Source of the DNA: Pseudomonas koreensis
Lineage (GTDB): Bacteria; Pseudomonadota; Gammaproteobacteria; Pseudomonadales; Pseudomonadaceae
NCBI RefSeq assembly: GCF_024169245.1
Contig: NZ_JALJWP010000001.1
Coordinates: 2,295,501 to 2,359,500 of the forward strand
Direction: 5' to 3'
Length of the DNA: 64,000 nucleotides
Below, in pieces: positions 1 to 9,593 of the stretch. Below the pieces are notes generated by a model. It was not told where the DNA came from, did not search any database, and saw nothing but the letters and a program-made list of their open reading frames with translations. Positions within the stretch are counted from its first letter, which is position 1, and each line of letters starts with the position of its first letter. Made by a program: the position numbers and the translations under genes.

Positions 1-308
1 TTGTCGGTGCGGCGGCGGCTTTCGAAGATCGCGAGTATTTCGACAAGACCTGTCGTCAGGTGATCGAGAGCCGCGAGTGGGTGGTGGCGCAGTTGCAGGC
101 CAAGGGCTTTGAAGTGCTGCCGTCGGCGGCCAACTTCATCTTCGCCCGGCATCCGCAGCACGATGCAGCGGGGCTGGCGGCGAAACTGCGCGAGCAGGGC
201 GTGATCGTGCGGCACTTCAAGCAGGAGCGGATTGCGCAGTTCTTGCGGATTTCGATTGGCACGCCGGAGCAGAATCAGGCGCTGATCGATGGGCTTGGGG
301 ATCTCTGA
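1..308 (+). CDS. hisC: Histidinol-phosphate aminotransferase, C-terminal part (cut by window edge)
   Basis: The frame is open from base 3 to a TGA at 306-308 and gives about 101 C-terminal residues. They include [23 protein letters not shown] and [12 protein letters not shown], which are characteristic of the small C-terminal domain of class I/II aminotransferases of the HisC type. HisC is a PLP enzyme converting imidazole-acetol phosphate plus glutamate into histidinol phosphate in histidine synthesis. In Pseudomonas hisC sits beside algW, and algW is found here at 3.4-4.5 kb, which supports the call. The PLP lysine lies outside the window. Confidence 0.85.
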   Translation, partial: VGAAAAFEDREYFDKTCRQVIESREWVVAQLQAKGFEVLPSAANFIFARHPQHDAAGLAAKLREQGVIVRHFKQERIAQFLRISIGTPEQNQALIDGLGDL

Positions 309-321
309 CCAGCTCTGCTTT

Positions 322-414
322 CTGTAGGAGTGAGCCTGCTCGCGATAGCGGAGGGAAATTCAACATTGATGTTGGCTGACCCGGCGCAATCGCGAGCAAG
401 CTCACTCCTACAGG
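322..414. repeat. Paired REP sequence (GGAGTGAGCCTGCTCGCGA family)
   Basis: Two inverted copies of a short palindromic REP unit (TGTAGGAGTGAGCCTGCTCG and its reverse complement) flank about 45 bases of spacer. This is the usual BIME arrangement of REP units in Pseudomonas. It lies between the convergent ends of hisC and the DUF4198 gene and may act as a 3' mRNA stabiliser or terminator (inference). Confidence 0.85.
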
Positions 415-427
415 GGATTTGTAGCGT

Positions 428-1147
428 TTATTCGTGATGCGGCTCACCGAGGAACGTCAGCGAACTGAACAACCCTCGACTATCCACATCCACACTGTCC
501 TTCACCGGCACCTCAACCTGCGCCGCAATCACATTCAACCCTTCGTTCCTCACCAGCACCTGCGCGCGGCCATCCTTGTCGGTCTCGGTGCTCAGCGTAT
601 TCGGCGCGCTGCGATAGTCGCCATACAACTTCACTCCCGCCGCCGGTTTGCCATCAAGCAACACCCGCACCGGCAACGATTTGCCTGGCCCCACGGTCAT
701 CGGATCGACCTCCGGCACAATAAGCAATTTGATCTGATCAAGCTTCGGCAACTTTGCCCCCGGCTGATAGATCGCCAGGCTGTATTTGAATGTCTGCGTA
801 GCCTCGGTGGCGCCGGGCACTTTGCTGCGTCCTTCGTTGATCCACTTCTTGTCCGCCGTCTGCGACCACATGCCATTGTTCAGCGCCACGGCCATCACCG
901 CCGGTGGCTTCAAGGGTTTCAGTCGGGCGTGGTCGGCCAGGCGCTCGACGCTGACCGGGATCATCTTGCCGCTCGCGTCATAAGCCCATGCGCCGCTGAT
1001 TTTCTGTGCCTTGAAGGCGTTGTCTTCAGCGCCGTGACCGTAGACCACTTCGATGTTGCCGCGTCGTTCCTCTGTCCACAGGCCGTGGGCCGACGCCTGA
1101 GCGGTGAATAGCGCAGCGATGAGCAGAAGGGATTTGCCGTAGTGCAT
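428..1147 (-). CDS. DUF4198 domain periplasmic protein
   Basis: This is a 239-residue protein with a signal peptide (MHYGKSLLLIAALFTAQASA, cleavage near residue 20) followed at once by the HGLW sequence that opens mature DUF4198 proteins. A central DUF4198 body and a C-terminal Ig-like segment (GKSLPVRVLLDGKPAAGVKL, then a DKDGRAQVLV turn) are visible. DUF4198 proteins are periplasmic and often encoded beside metal or siderophore importers. It starts 12 bases after the TonB receptor stop, so the two are very probably one operon and this protein may handle the imported metal. The substrate is not shown by the sequence. Confidence 0.75.
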   Translation of the reverse strand: MHYGKSLLLIAALFTAQASAHGLWTEERRGNIEVVYGHGAEDNAFKAQKISGAWAYDASGKMIPVSVERLADHARLKPLKPPAVMAVALNNGMWSQTADKKWINEGRSKVPGATEATQTFKYSLAIYQPGAKLPKLDQIKLLIVPEVDPMTVGPGKSLPVRVLLDGKPAAGVKLYGDYRSAPNTLSTETDKDGRAQVLVRNEGLNVIAAQVEVPVKDSVDVDSRGLFSSLTFLGEPHHE

Positions 1148-1159
1148 GGTGACGTCCTT

Positions 1160-3265
1160 TTACAGGTTGAGTGTCAGGCTGACGGTGAAATTGCGCGGTT
1201 CGCCGGGGTTGACCCAGTAGTTGCTATAGGAGCGCTCGTAATATTTCTCGTCGAAGATATTGTTCAGGTTCAGGCCCACCGTGACGTTGTCGCTGGCCTT
1301 GTAATGCGCGAGCAAGTCGACGGTCTGGTAGGCCGGCAATTCGAAGTCGCTGCCGGATTCGCCCGAGCGATCGCCGACGTAGGTGAAGGCTGCACCGACG
1401 TCTGAACCGCGCAGACGGCCATCCTGAAACTCATACACACCCAGCACACTGCCGCTGCGTTTGGCCACGCCGAGGATGCGGCTGCCGGTGGGAATGGTCG
1501 CGTCGCCCTTGGTCACCTCGGCGTCGATGTAGGCGAAGGCGCCGATGACCCGCACCGCATCGGTTACTTGCCCGGTGACCTGCCAATCGAAACCCTGACT
1601 GCGCGCCTTACCCATGGCGCGGCTGGTGTCGGTCCCCGGATCGAGAGCAAGGACGTTTTCCTTGTCGATGTGGAAGAAGGCGAGGGTGCTGCTTACGCGC
1701 TCATCGAACAGCTCGTTCTTGATCCCCACTTCGTAACCGACGCCTTCTTCCGGATCGAAGGATTTGCCCGAAGCATCCAGGCCGTTGTTCGGTTTGAACG
1801 AGGTCGAGGCGTTAGCGAACAGGCCAGTGTTCGGCGTGAGTTGATAGAGCAGGCCGGCGCGTTGGGTCAGTGCGTCGTGGAGCTGCTCGCTCTTGGCGTT
1901 ACGGCTGTGATCGTCGATGCGCTGATCGAAGTGCTCGAAGCGCGCACCGAGCATGCCGCGCAGTTTGTCGGTGAAGACGATCTGGTCCTGCAGGTTCAGC
2001 GCATGACTTTCGACGTGTTCGAAAAAGTCAGTGCCCGAGCGTGCGCCGTTGGGTTTCGGCTGGCCGTAAACCGGCTTATAGATATCGATGGCGTAGGGGC
2101 CGCCGGCGACGGTGGTGACGCGTTCGTCCTTGCGGTAATTCTCGTACTCGGTGCCGATCAGCAATTCATGCTGCCACGGGCCGAGGTCGAACAGACCGCG
2201 CAATTCCAGTTGGGTGATGCTGTCGTGCCAACTCGTATCGCGCTCGCGCAAGCGGCGATTGACCGTATGGCCGTCGGCGTTCAGCGCGCGTTGTTCCGAG
2301 GCGTCGCCCCAGAGTTTGCCTTCCTTGTAGTGGCTCGCCAGACGCAGTTTCCAATTGTCGTTCAGATGGTGCTCAAGCGTGGCCTGGAGCAGGTTGTTGT
2401 GGTTGTCGATATTGCCGTCGTCGGGTTCGCCGAGGAACGTCGAACGGGATACGCCGCTCCATTTATTGTTCGGCGCCACTACACCACGATCGAACGTCGA
2501 GTTGTGACGGACGATTTCGCTTTCCACCAGCAGCGAGGTGTCCGGGTTCAACTGCCAACTGATCGAGGGCGCGACGAAGACCCGCTGGCTGTCGACGTGG
2601 TCGCGGAAGCTGTGGTTGTCCTCTACCGCGAGATTGATGCGCGAGAGCACATCGCCCTGTTCATCAAGGGGCGTGTTGACGTCCAGCGCGGTGCGATAGC
2701 GATCCCAGCTGCCGGCGCTGGTTTGCAGGGTGGTGAACGCTTCAGGCTGCGGTTTCTTGGTGACGATGTTCACTGTACCGCCGGGATCGCCCCTGCCGTA
2801 CAGGCTGGCGGCCGGGCCTTTGAGAACTTCGATGCGCTCGATGTTGGCCGCGTCCGGCGTGCTCGGGTAGCCGCGATTGGCGCTGAAGCCGTCCTTGTAG
2901 AACTCGGACGTGGTGAAGCCGCGCACGCTGTATTCGTACAGGGTCAGGCCGCCGAAGTTGTTCTGCTTCGACACGCCGCCGGCAAAATCCAGCGCGCGCT
3001 CGACACTGGTGCTGCCCAGATCCGAAAGCACACTGGCCGGGACCACGCTGATGGCTTGCGGGATATCGCGAATCGCCGCGTCGGTTTTGGTCGCACTGGC
3101 AGAGCGGGTCGCGCGATAGCCGCTGACCGGGCCAGTCGGTGATTCGTAGTCGGAGGTGACGCTGATGGCTTCCAGCTCAACGGGTTGCAGTTCATCGGCG
3201 AAGGCGGGATCGCAGAGCAACCCCAGGGTGAGGCCCAGCAGCGAAGCCTTTTTTCGAGACGACAT
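1160..3265 (-). CDS. TonB-dependent siderophore/metal receptor
   Basis: The product is about 701 residues and is an outer-membrane TonB-dependent receptor. It shows a signal peptide (MSSRKKASLLGLTLGLLCDPAFA), a plug domain with IPQAISVVPASVLSD, the NIERIEVLKGPAASLYGRGDPGG motif split across the plug, and a barrel ending in the aromatic-rich NFTVSLTLNL. There is no N-terminal STN signalling domain, so it should not drive a sigma factor. I start at the ATG at 3265 (MSSRKK); an in-frame TTG at 3280 is less likely. The start lies inside a large inverted repeat (3264-3306). The receptor is followed by DUF4198. Ligand unknown; iron-siderophore or another metal chelate is plausible. Confidence 0.88.
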   Translation of the reverse strand: MSSRKKASLLGLTLGLLCDPAFADELQPVELEAISVTSDYESPTGPVSGYRATRSASATKTDAAIRDIPQAISVVPASVLSDLGSTSVERALDFAGGVSKQNNFGGLTLYEYSVRGFTTSEFYKDGFSANRGYPSTPDAANIERIEVLKGPAASLYGRGDPGGTVNIVTKKPQPEAFTTLQTSAGSWDRYRTALDVNTPLDEQGDVLSRINLAVEDNHSFRDHVDSQRVFVAPSISWQLNPDTSLLVESEIVRHNSTFDRGVVAPNNKWSGVSRSTFLGEPDDGNIDNHNNLLQATLEHHLNDNWKLRLASHYKEGKLWGDASEQRALNADGHTVNRRLRERDTSWHDSITQLELRGLFDLGPWQHELLIGTEYENYRKDERVTTVAGGPYAIDIYKPVYGQPKPNGARSGTDFFEHVESHALNLQDQIVFTDKLRGMLGARFEHFDQRIDDHSRNAKSEQLHDALTQRAGLLYQLTPNTGLFANASTSFKPNNGLDASGKSFDPEEGVGYEVGIKNELFDERVSSTLAFFHIDKENVLALDPGTDTSRAMGKARSQGFDWQVTGQVTDAVRVIGAFAYIDAEVTKGDATIPTGSRILGVAKRSGSVLGVYEFQDGRLRGSDVGAAFTYVGDRSGESGSDFELPAYQTVDLLAHYKASDNVTVGLNLNNIFDEKYYERSYSNYWVNPGEPRNFTVSLTLNL

Positions 3266-3306
3266 GTTATGTTGTTCCAATTGTCAGAATTGAAACAATA
3301 TAACAT
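3264..3306 (-). promoter_or_regulatory. 19-bp imperfect inverted repeat over the receptor start codon
   Basis: The left arm (3264-3282) and right arm (3288-3306) are reverse complements at 17 of 19 positions around a 5-base spacer. The left arm contains the ATG of the receptor (3263-3265, less its outermost base) and its GGAA ribosome-binding sequence. It is either a regulator operator (TGTTAT half-sites are reminiscent of metal-repressor boxes) or, in the mRNA, a stem-loop that hides the ribosome-binding site. The symmetry is seen; the function is inferred. Confidence 0.6.
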
Positions 3307-3355
3307 GCCCGTTGAGAATGTCTGTTATTCGCGCCGCTCGCGCGAAAACATTTTT

Positions 3356-4513
<1,158 letters not shown>

Positions 4514-4617
4514 TAAGCACGTTCCTGGAAAGGTTGCAGGCGAGGTCAGACCGCCCATAATGTCGCGCATTATACGAGGCCGCGCGCGCCTCTGAACGGG
4601 ATATTTAGGAGTCTTTC

Positions 4618-5376
4618 ATGGCCGTAGCCCTCAGCACCCTCGTCGAAGAAGCCGACCGTTACCTGGCCAGTGCGAAAATCGCCGATTATTGCCCCAACGG
4701 TTTGCAGGTCGAAGGCCGCCCGCAGGTGATGCGCATCGTCAGTGGCGTCACCGCCAGCCAGGCTCTACTGGACGCTGCCGTGGAAGCCGAGGCCGATCTG
4801 ATCCTGGTCCACCACGGTTATTTCTGGAAAGGCGAGAACCCCTGCGTCACGGGTATGAAGCAGCGCCGCTTGAAGACCCTGCTCAAGCACGACATCAGCC
4901 TGCTCGCCTACCACCTGCCGCTGGATCTGCACGCGGACGTCGGCAACAACGTGCAACTGGCGCGTCAGCTCGACATCACTGTCGAAGGGCCGCTCGACCC
5001 GAGCAATCCGAAAGTCGTCGGGCTGGTGGGTTCGCTGAATGAGCCAATGACTGCGCGGGATTTCGCGCGCAAGGTGCAGGAAGTCATGGGTCGCGAGCCG
5101 CTGTTGATCGAAGGCAGCGGCATGATCCGCCGCGTCGGCTGGTGCACCGGTGGCGGCCAGGGTTATATCGATCAGGGCGTGGCGGCGGGGGTCGACCTGT
5201 TCATCAGTGGCGAGGCGTCCGAGCAGACTTTCCACAGCGCCCGCGAGAATGACATCAGCTTCATCGCCGCTGGCCACCACGCCACCGAACGCTACGGCGT
5301 GCAGGCGCTGGGCGAGTATCTGGCGAAGCGCTTTGCCCTTGAGCACATCTTCATCGATTGCCCCAACCCGATCTGA
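4618..5376 (+). CDS. Nif3-like dinuclear metal centre protein (YbgI family)
   Basis: The protein has 252 residues, the normal length for the YbgI/Nif3 family. The metal-binding His pair is seen in LILVHHGYFW (His65-His66), with a second conserved histidine motif in AGHHATERYG near residue 220. The start at 4618 follows AGGAGTCTTTC. Family members form toroidal hexamers with a two-metal site; some relatives are proposed GTP cyclohydrolase-like or metal-dependent hydrolases, but the substrate is unsettled. It is divergent from algW, as in other pseudomonads. Confidence 0.9.
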   Translation: MAVALSTLVEEADRYLASAKIADYCPNGLQVEGRPQVMRIVSGVTASQALLDAAVEAEADLILVHHGYFWKGENPCVTGMKQRRLKTLLKHDISLLAYHLPLDLHADVGNNVQLARQLDITVEGPLDPSNPKVVGLVGSLNEPMTARDFARKVQEVMGREPLLIEGSGMIRRVGWCTGGGQGYIDQGVAAGVDLFISGEASEQTFHSARENDISFIAAGHHATERYGVQALGEYLAKRFALEHIFIDCPNPI

Positions 5377-5390
5377 CCCATCGTTCGCTG

Positions 5391-5475
5391 TGTAGGAGCT
5401 GCCGAAGGCTGCGATCTATTGATCTTGATCTTTAAAAACAAAATCAAAAGATCGCAGCCTTCGGCAGCTCCTGCA
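5391..5475. repeat. Paired REP/BIME (GTAGGAGCTGCCGAAGGCTG family)
   Basis: TGTAGGAGCTGCCGAAGGCT continues into GCGATC and is mirrored about 30 bases later by the reverse complement. The two can fold into a long hairpin between the Nif3 gene and cysD. It is the first of at least six members of this family in the window. Confidence 0.88.
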
Positions 5476-5619
5476 TGGGCCGGCGCGCCCAAACGAGTGG
5501 GCATATTCATATACCCTTTCGATCTAGTTGGCGTCCTGATTAGAAGAGGTCGCTGTGCTAGGATTCCCCGCTCGAACACGGCCCGCTGGCCGTTCATAAG
5601 AAAGCTTTCGTGAGTAGCC

Positions 5620-6537
5620 ATGGTCGACAAACTGACGCATCTGAAACAGCTGGAGGCGGAAAGCATCCACATCATCCGCGAGGTGGCCGCCGAGTTCGAT
5701 AACCCGGTGATGCTGTACTCCATCGGTAAAGACTCCGCCGTGATGCTGCACCTGGCACGCAAGGCGTTCTTCCCGGGCAAACTGCCGTTTCCGGTGATGC
5801 ACGTCGACACCCGCTGGAAATTCCAGGAGATGTACAAGTTCCGCGACAAGATGGTCGAAGAACTGGGCCTGGACCTGATCACCCACATCAACCCCGATGG
5901 CGTGGCGCAGAACATCAACCCGTTCACCCACGGCAGCGCCAAGCACACCGACATCATGAAAACCGAAGGCCTGAAACAGGCACTCGACAAGCATGGTTTC
6001 GACGCAGCGTTCGGCGGCGCCCGTCGCGATGAAGAGAAATCCCGCGCCAAAGAGCGCGTCTACTCGTTCCGCGACAGCAAGCACCGCTGGGACCCGAAAA
6101 ACCAGCGTCCAGAGCTGTGGAACGTCTACAACGGCAAGGTCAACAAGGGCGAATCCATCCGTGTGTTCCCTCTGTCGAACTGGACCGAGCTGGACATCTG
6201 GCAGTACATCTATCTCGAAGGCATCCCGATCGTGCCGCTGTATTTTGCCGCCGAACGCGAAGTGATCGAGAAGAACGGCACGCTGATCATGATCGACGAC
6301 GAGCGCATCCTCGAACACCTGTCCGATGAAGACAAAGCGCGCATCGTGAAAAAGAAAGTGCGGTTCCGCACCCTTGGCTGCTACCCGTTGACGGGCGCGG
6401 TGGAGTCCGAGGCCGAAAGCCTGACGGATATCATCCAGGAAATGCTCCTGACGCGAACTTCCGAGCGCCAGGGCCGGGTCATCGACCACGATGGCGCAGG
6501 CTCGATGGAAGACAAAAAACGTCAGGGTTATTTCTAA
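5620..6537 (+). CDS. cysD: Sulfate adenylyltransferase subunit 2
   Basis: CysD is the ATP sulfurylase catalytic subunit, which joins ATP and sulfate to give adenosine 5'-phosphosulfate (APS) in the cytoplasm. The 305-residue protein shows the PP-loop SIGKDS (34-39) of the PAPS reductase/ATP pyrophosphatase fold, HVDTRWKF, and the family C-terminus [12 protein letters not shown]...KKRQGYF. It is nine bases upstream of cysNC, with which it must be co-transcribed and forms the CysDN complex. Length is as expected. Confidence 0.97.
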   Translation: MVDKLTHLKQLEAESIHIIREVAAEFDNPVMLYSIGKDSAVMLHLARKAFFPGKLPFPVMHVDTRWKFQEMYKFRDKMVEELGLDLITHINPDGVAQNINPFTHGSAKHTDIMKTEGLKQALDKHGFDAAFGGARRDEEKSRAKERVYSFRDSKHRWDPKNQRPELWNVYNGKVNKGESIRVFPLSNWTELDIWQYIYLEGIPIVPLYFAAEREVIEKNGTLIMIDDERILEHLSDEDKARIVKKKVRFRTLGCYPLTGAVESEAESLTDIIQEMLLTRTSERQGRVIDHDGAGSMEDKKRQGYF

Positions 6538-6546
6538 GGGGTTGTC

Positions 6547-8445
6547 ATGTCGCACGCATCTGATTTGATCAGCGAGGACATCCTCGCCTACCTGGGCCAG
6601 CACGAACGTAAAGAGCTGCTGCGCTTTTTGACCTGCGGTAACGTCGACGACGGCAAGAGCACCCTGATCGGGCGCCTGCTGCACGACTCGAAGATGATCT
6701 ACGAGGATCACCTCGAAGCGATCACCCGCGACTCGAAGAAATCCGGCACCACCGGTGACGACATCGATCTGGCATTGCTGGTCGACGGCCTGCAGGCCGA
6801 GCGTGAGCAGGGCATCACCATCGATGTCGCGTACCGCTATTTCTCCACCGCCAAGCGCAAATTCATCATCGCCGACACTCCCGGCCATGAGCAGTACACC
6901 CGCAACATGGCCACCGGTGCCTCCACCTGTGATCTGGCGATCATTCTGGTCGACGCCCGTTACGGCGTGCAGACCCAGACCCGTCGCCACAGCTTCATCG
7001 CCTCATTGCTGGGGATCAAACACATCGTTGTGGCCATCAACAAGATGGACTTGAAGGACTTCGACGAAGGCGTGTTCGAGTCGATCAAGGCTGACTATCT
7101 GAAGTTCGCTGAAGGCTTGAAGATGAAGCCAACCAGCATGCACTTCGTGCCGATGTCTGCTCTGAAGGGCGACAACGTGGTGAACAAGTCCGAGCGCTCG
7201 CCGTGGTACACCGGCCAGTCGCTGATGGAAATCCTCGAGACCGTCGAAGTCGCGGGCGATCGCAACTTCACCGATCTGCGTTTCCCGGTGCAGTACGTCA
7301 ACCGCCCGAACCTGAACTTCCGTGGTTTCGCCGGCACCCTGGCCAGCGGCATCGTGCACAAGGGCGACGAAGTCGTGGTGCTGCCGTCGGGCAAGAGCAG
7401 CCGGGTGAAATCCATCGTCACCTTCGAAGGTGAACTGGAGCACGCAGGTCCAGGTCAGGCGGTAACGCTGACCATGGAAGACGAAATCGACATCTCCCGT
7501 GGCGACCTGTTGGTGCATGCCGACAACGTACCGCCGGTGACCGACAGCTTCGAAGCGATGCTGGTGTGGATGGCTGAAGAGCCGATGCTGCCGGGCAAGA
7601 AATACGACATCAAACGCGCCACCAGTTACGTGCCGGGCTCGATCGCCAGCATCGTTAACAAGGTCGACGTCAACACTCTGGAAGAAGGCCCGGCGAGCGC
7701 GTTGCAGCTCAACGAAATCGGTAAGGTGAAAATCGCGCTCGACGCGCCGATCGCCCTCGATGGTTATGAAAGCAACCGCACCACTGGCGCATTCATCGTC
7801 ATTGATCGCTTGACCAACGGCACCGTCGGCGCCGGCATGATCGTTGCCCAGCCTGTGTCTCATGGCACCGCCACGCACCACGGCAAACTGGCCCACGTGG
7901 CCACTGAAGAGCGTGCCCAACGCTTCGGCCAGCAACCGGCGACTGTGCTGTTCAGCGGCCTGTCGGGCGCGGGCAAAAGCACCTTGGCTTATGCGGTCGA
8001 GCGCAAGCTGTTCGACATGGGCCGCGCGGTGTTTGTACTCGATGGCCAGAACCTGCGTCAGGATCTGAACAAAGGTCTGCCGCAGGATCGCGCCGGTCGC
8101 ACCGAGAACTGGCGTCGTGCCGCGCATGTAGCGCGTCAGTTCAACGAAGCGGGCCTGCTGACCCTGGCTGCGTTCGTTGCACCAAGTGCTGAAGGTCGCG
8201 AGCAGGCCAAGGAGCTGATCGGCAAGGATCGCTTGCTGACGGTTTACGTGCAGGCCTCGCCAACCGTCTGCGCCGAGCGTGACCCGCAAGGTCTGTATGC
8301 CGCTGGCGGCGACAACATCCCGGGCGAATCCTTCCCGTACGACGTGCCGCTCAATGCCGATCTGGTGATCGATACGCAGTCGCTGAGTCTGGAAGAAAGC
8401 GTCAAGCAAGTGCTGGAGCTATTGCGTCAGCGTGGCGCAATCTAA
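6547..8445 (+). CDS. cysN: Bifunctional sulfate adenylyltransferase subunit 1 / APS kinase
   Basis: This 632-residue protein is a fusion. Residues 1 to about 440 are the CysN GTPase with GNVDDGKST (31-39), DTPGHEQY and NKMD nucleotide motifs, which powers the CysD reaction. Residues about 445-632 are a CysC APS kinase with a second P-loop, GLSGAGKST (near 473-481), and make PAPS from APS. Fusion of CysN and CysC is usual in Pseudomonas, in contrast to the separate genes in E. coli. It follows cysD directly, and a strong terminator follows it. Confidence 0.97.
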   Translation: MSHASDLISEDILAYLGQHERKELLRFLTCGNVDDGKSTLIGRLLHDSKMIYEDHLEAITRDSKKSGTTGDDIDLALLVDGLQAEREQGITIDVAYRYFSTAKRKFIIADTPGHEQYTRNMATGASTCDLAIILVDARYGVQTQTRRHSFIASLLGIKHIVVAINKMDLKDFDEGVFESIKADYLKFAEGLKMKPTSMHFVPMSALKGDNVVNKSERSPWYTGQSLMEILETVEVAGDRNFTDLRFPVQYVNRPNLNFRGFAGTLASGIVHKGDEVVVLPSGKSSRVKSIVTFEGELEHAGPGQAVTLTMEDEIDISRGDLLVHADNVPPVTDSFEAMLVWMAEEPMLPGKKYDIKRATSYVPGSIASIVNKVDVNTLEEGPASALQLNEIGKVKIALDAPIALDGYESNRTTGAFIVIDRLTNGTVGAGMIVAQPVSHGTATHHGKLAHVATEERAQRFGQQPATVLFSGLSGAGKSTLAYAVERKLFDMGRAVFVLDGQNLRQDLNKGLPQDRAGRTENWRRAAHVARQFNEAGLLTLAAFVAPSAEGREQAKELIGKDRLLTVYVQASPTVCAERDPQGLYAAGGDNIPGESFPYDVPLNADLVIDTQSLSLEESVKQVLELLRQRGAI

Positions 8446-8486
8446 GCACTGAAGCAGCGACAAGCTTCCAGTTTCAAGCGGCAAGA

Positions 8487-8525
8487 AAAAGCCCGTCGAT
8501 GAGCAATCATCGGCGGGCTTTTTTT
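8487..8525 (+). terminator. Rho-independent terminator after cysNC
   Basis: The stem AAGCCCGTCGATGA pairs with TCATCGGCGGGCTT across a short loop and runs into TTTTTTT. It is placed 42 bases after the cysNC stop. Confidence 0.9.
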
Positions 8526-8532
8526 GTGCCGG

Positions 8533-8686
8533 GTGATCGTTCCCACGCTCCGCGTGGGAATGCCTCATTGGACGCTCCGCGTCCGCTTCGGCAGGGACGC
8601 GGAGCGTCCCGGGCTGCATTCCCACGCGGAGCGTGGGAACGATCAAACGATCCCCTGTGGGAGCGAGCCTGCTCGCTCCCACAGGG
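8533..8686. repeat. Composite REP cluster of two families
   Basis: Bases 8535-8645 hold an inverted pair of the unit GATCGTTCCCACGCTCCGCG, with a further palindrome GGACGCTCCGCGTCC between the arms. A separate GTGGGAGCGAGCCTGCTCGC unit follows at 8656-8686 and is itself a near-perfect hairpin. Both are typical Pseudomonas intergenic repeats, here between convergent genes. Confidence 0.85.
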
Positions 8687-8687
8687 G

Positions 8688-9593
8688 TCAGTGTTTGGGT
8701 GGATATTCGCGGTGCATCTGCTCCAGCAACGCATCCTTGTCCAGCCACAGCTGGTTGATCCAGCCCTGAAACTGCAAACGGTACTCGCCGTCCTGGTCGT
8801 AGTTCTTGCCGATGAACGCTGGCGGGATTTTGATTTCTTCAAAGTGCACCACCACATCGCGCACATTGCCGCACAGCAAATCCCAGAACCCCGGACGCCC
8901 GGCCGGGTAGTGAATCGTCACGTTGACGATCGATTCCAGCTGTTCGCCCATCGCATCGAGCACAAAGGCGATCCCGCCAGCCTTGGGCTTGAGCAGGTAC
9001 TTGAACGGTGACTGCTGCTGCGCATGCTTGCCTTCGGTGAAGCGTGTGCCTTCGACGAAGTTGAAAATCCCCACCGGGTTATGCCGGAATTTTGCACAGG
9101 TCTTGCGCGTGGTCTCCAGATCCTTGCCTTTCTTCTCCGGGTGTTTTTCCAGGTAGGCCTTGGAGTAGCGCTTCATGAATGGAAAGCCCAGCGCCCACCA
9201 GGCCAGGCCAATCACCGGCACCCAGATCAGCTCCTGCTTGAGGAAGAACTTCAGCGGTTGAATCTTGCGGTTGAGCACGTATTGCAGAACCAGAATATCC
9301 ACCCAGCTCTGGTGATTGCTTGTGATCAGGTACGAGTGCTGATAGTCGAGACCTTGCAGACCGCTGAGGTGCCAGCGGGTGCGTCGTACCAGATTCATCC
9401 AGCCCTTGTTGTTGCTGATCCACGCCTCGTGGGTGTGGCTCATCAGCCAACCGGCAATGCGCTGGGTAAAGGCAAACGGCAGGGCCTTGACCAGCGCCAC
9501 GCAGAACAGGAACGAGCAGAGCAGAATCGTGTTGAGCGCCAACAGCAGCGAGGCGATCACGCCGCGCACGGGTGCGGGTAGAAAATCCAGCAT
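8688..9593 (-). CDS. 1-acyl-glycerol-3-phosphate acyltransferase family protein (YihG-like)
   Basis: The 301-residue protein belongs to the PlsC-type acyltransferases. It has the catalytic HX4D motif in NHQSWVD (93-99) and the EGTRF substrate-binding motif (181-185), with hydrophobic N-terminal segments (about 12-37) and a hydrophobic stretch near 123-140. These enzymes acylate lysophospholipids at the inner membrane. Size and motif context resemble YihG more than PlsC proper. The start codon abuts the pta stop codon (9594-9596), so it is the second gene of a pta operon. Confidence 0.85.
   Translation of the reverse strand: MLDFLPAPVRGVIASLLLALNTILLCSFLFCVALVKALPFAFTQRIAGWLMSHTHEAWISNNKGWMNLVRRTRWHLSGLQGLDYQHSYLITSNHQSWVDILVLQYVLNRKIQPLKFFLKQELIWVPVIGLAWWALGFPFMKRYSKAYLEKHPEKKGKDLETTRKTCAKFRHNPVGIFNFVEGTRFTEGKHAQQQSPFKYLLKPKAGGIAFVLDAMGEQLESIVNVTIHYPAGRPGFWDLLCGNVRDVVVHFEEIKIPPAFIGKNYDQDGEYRLQFQGWINQLWLDKDALLEQMHREYPPKH

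Noticed and set aside
1568..3142. 524-codon open frame opposite the TonB receptor
   Set aside because: Antisense shadow of a clear receptor gene; no ribosome-binding site or family resemblance. High GC keeps such frames open.
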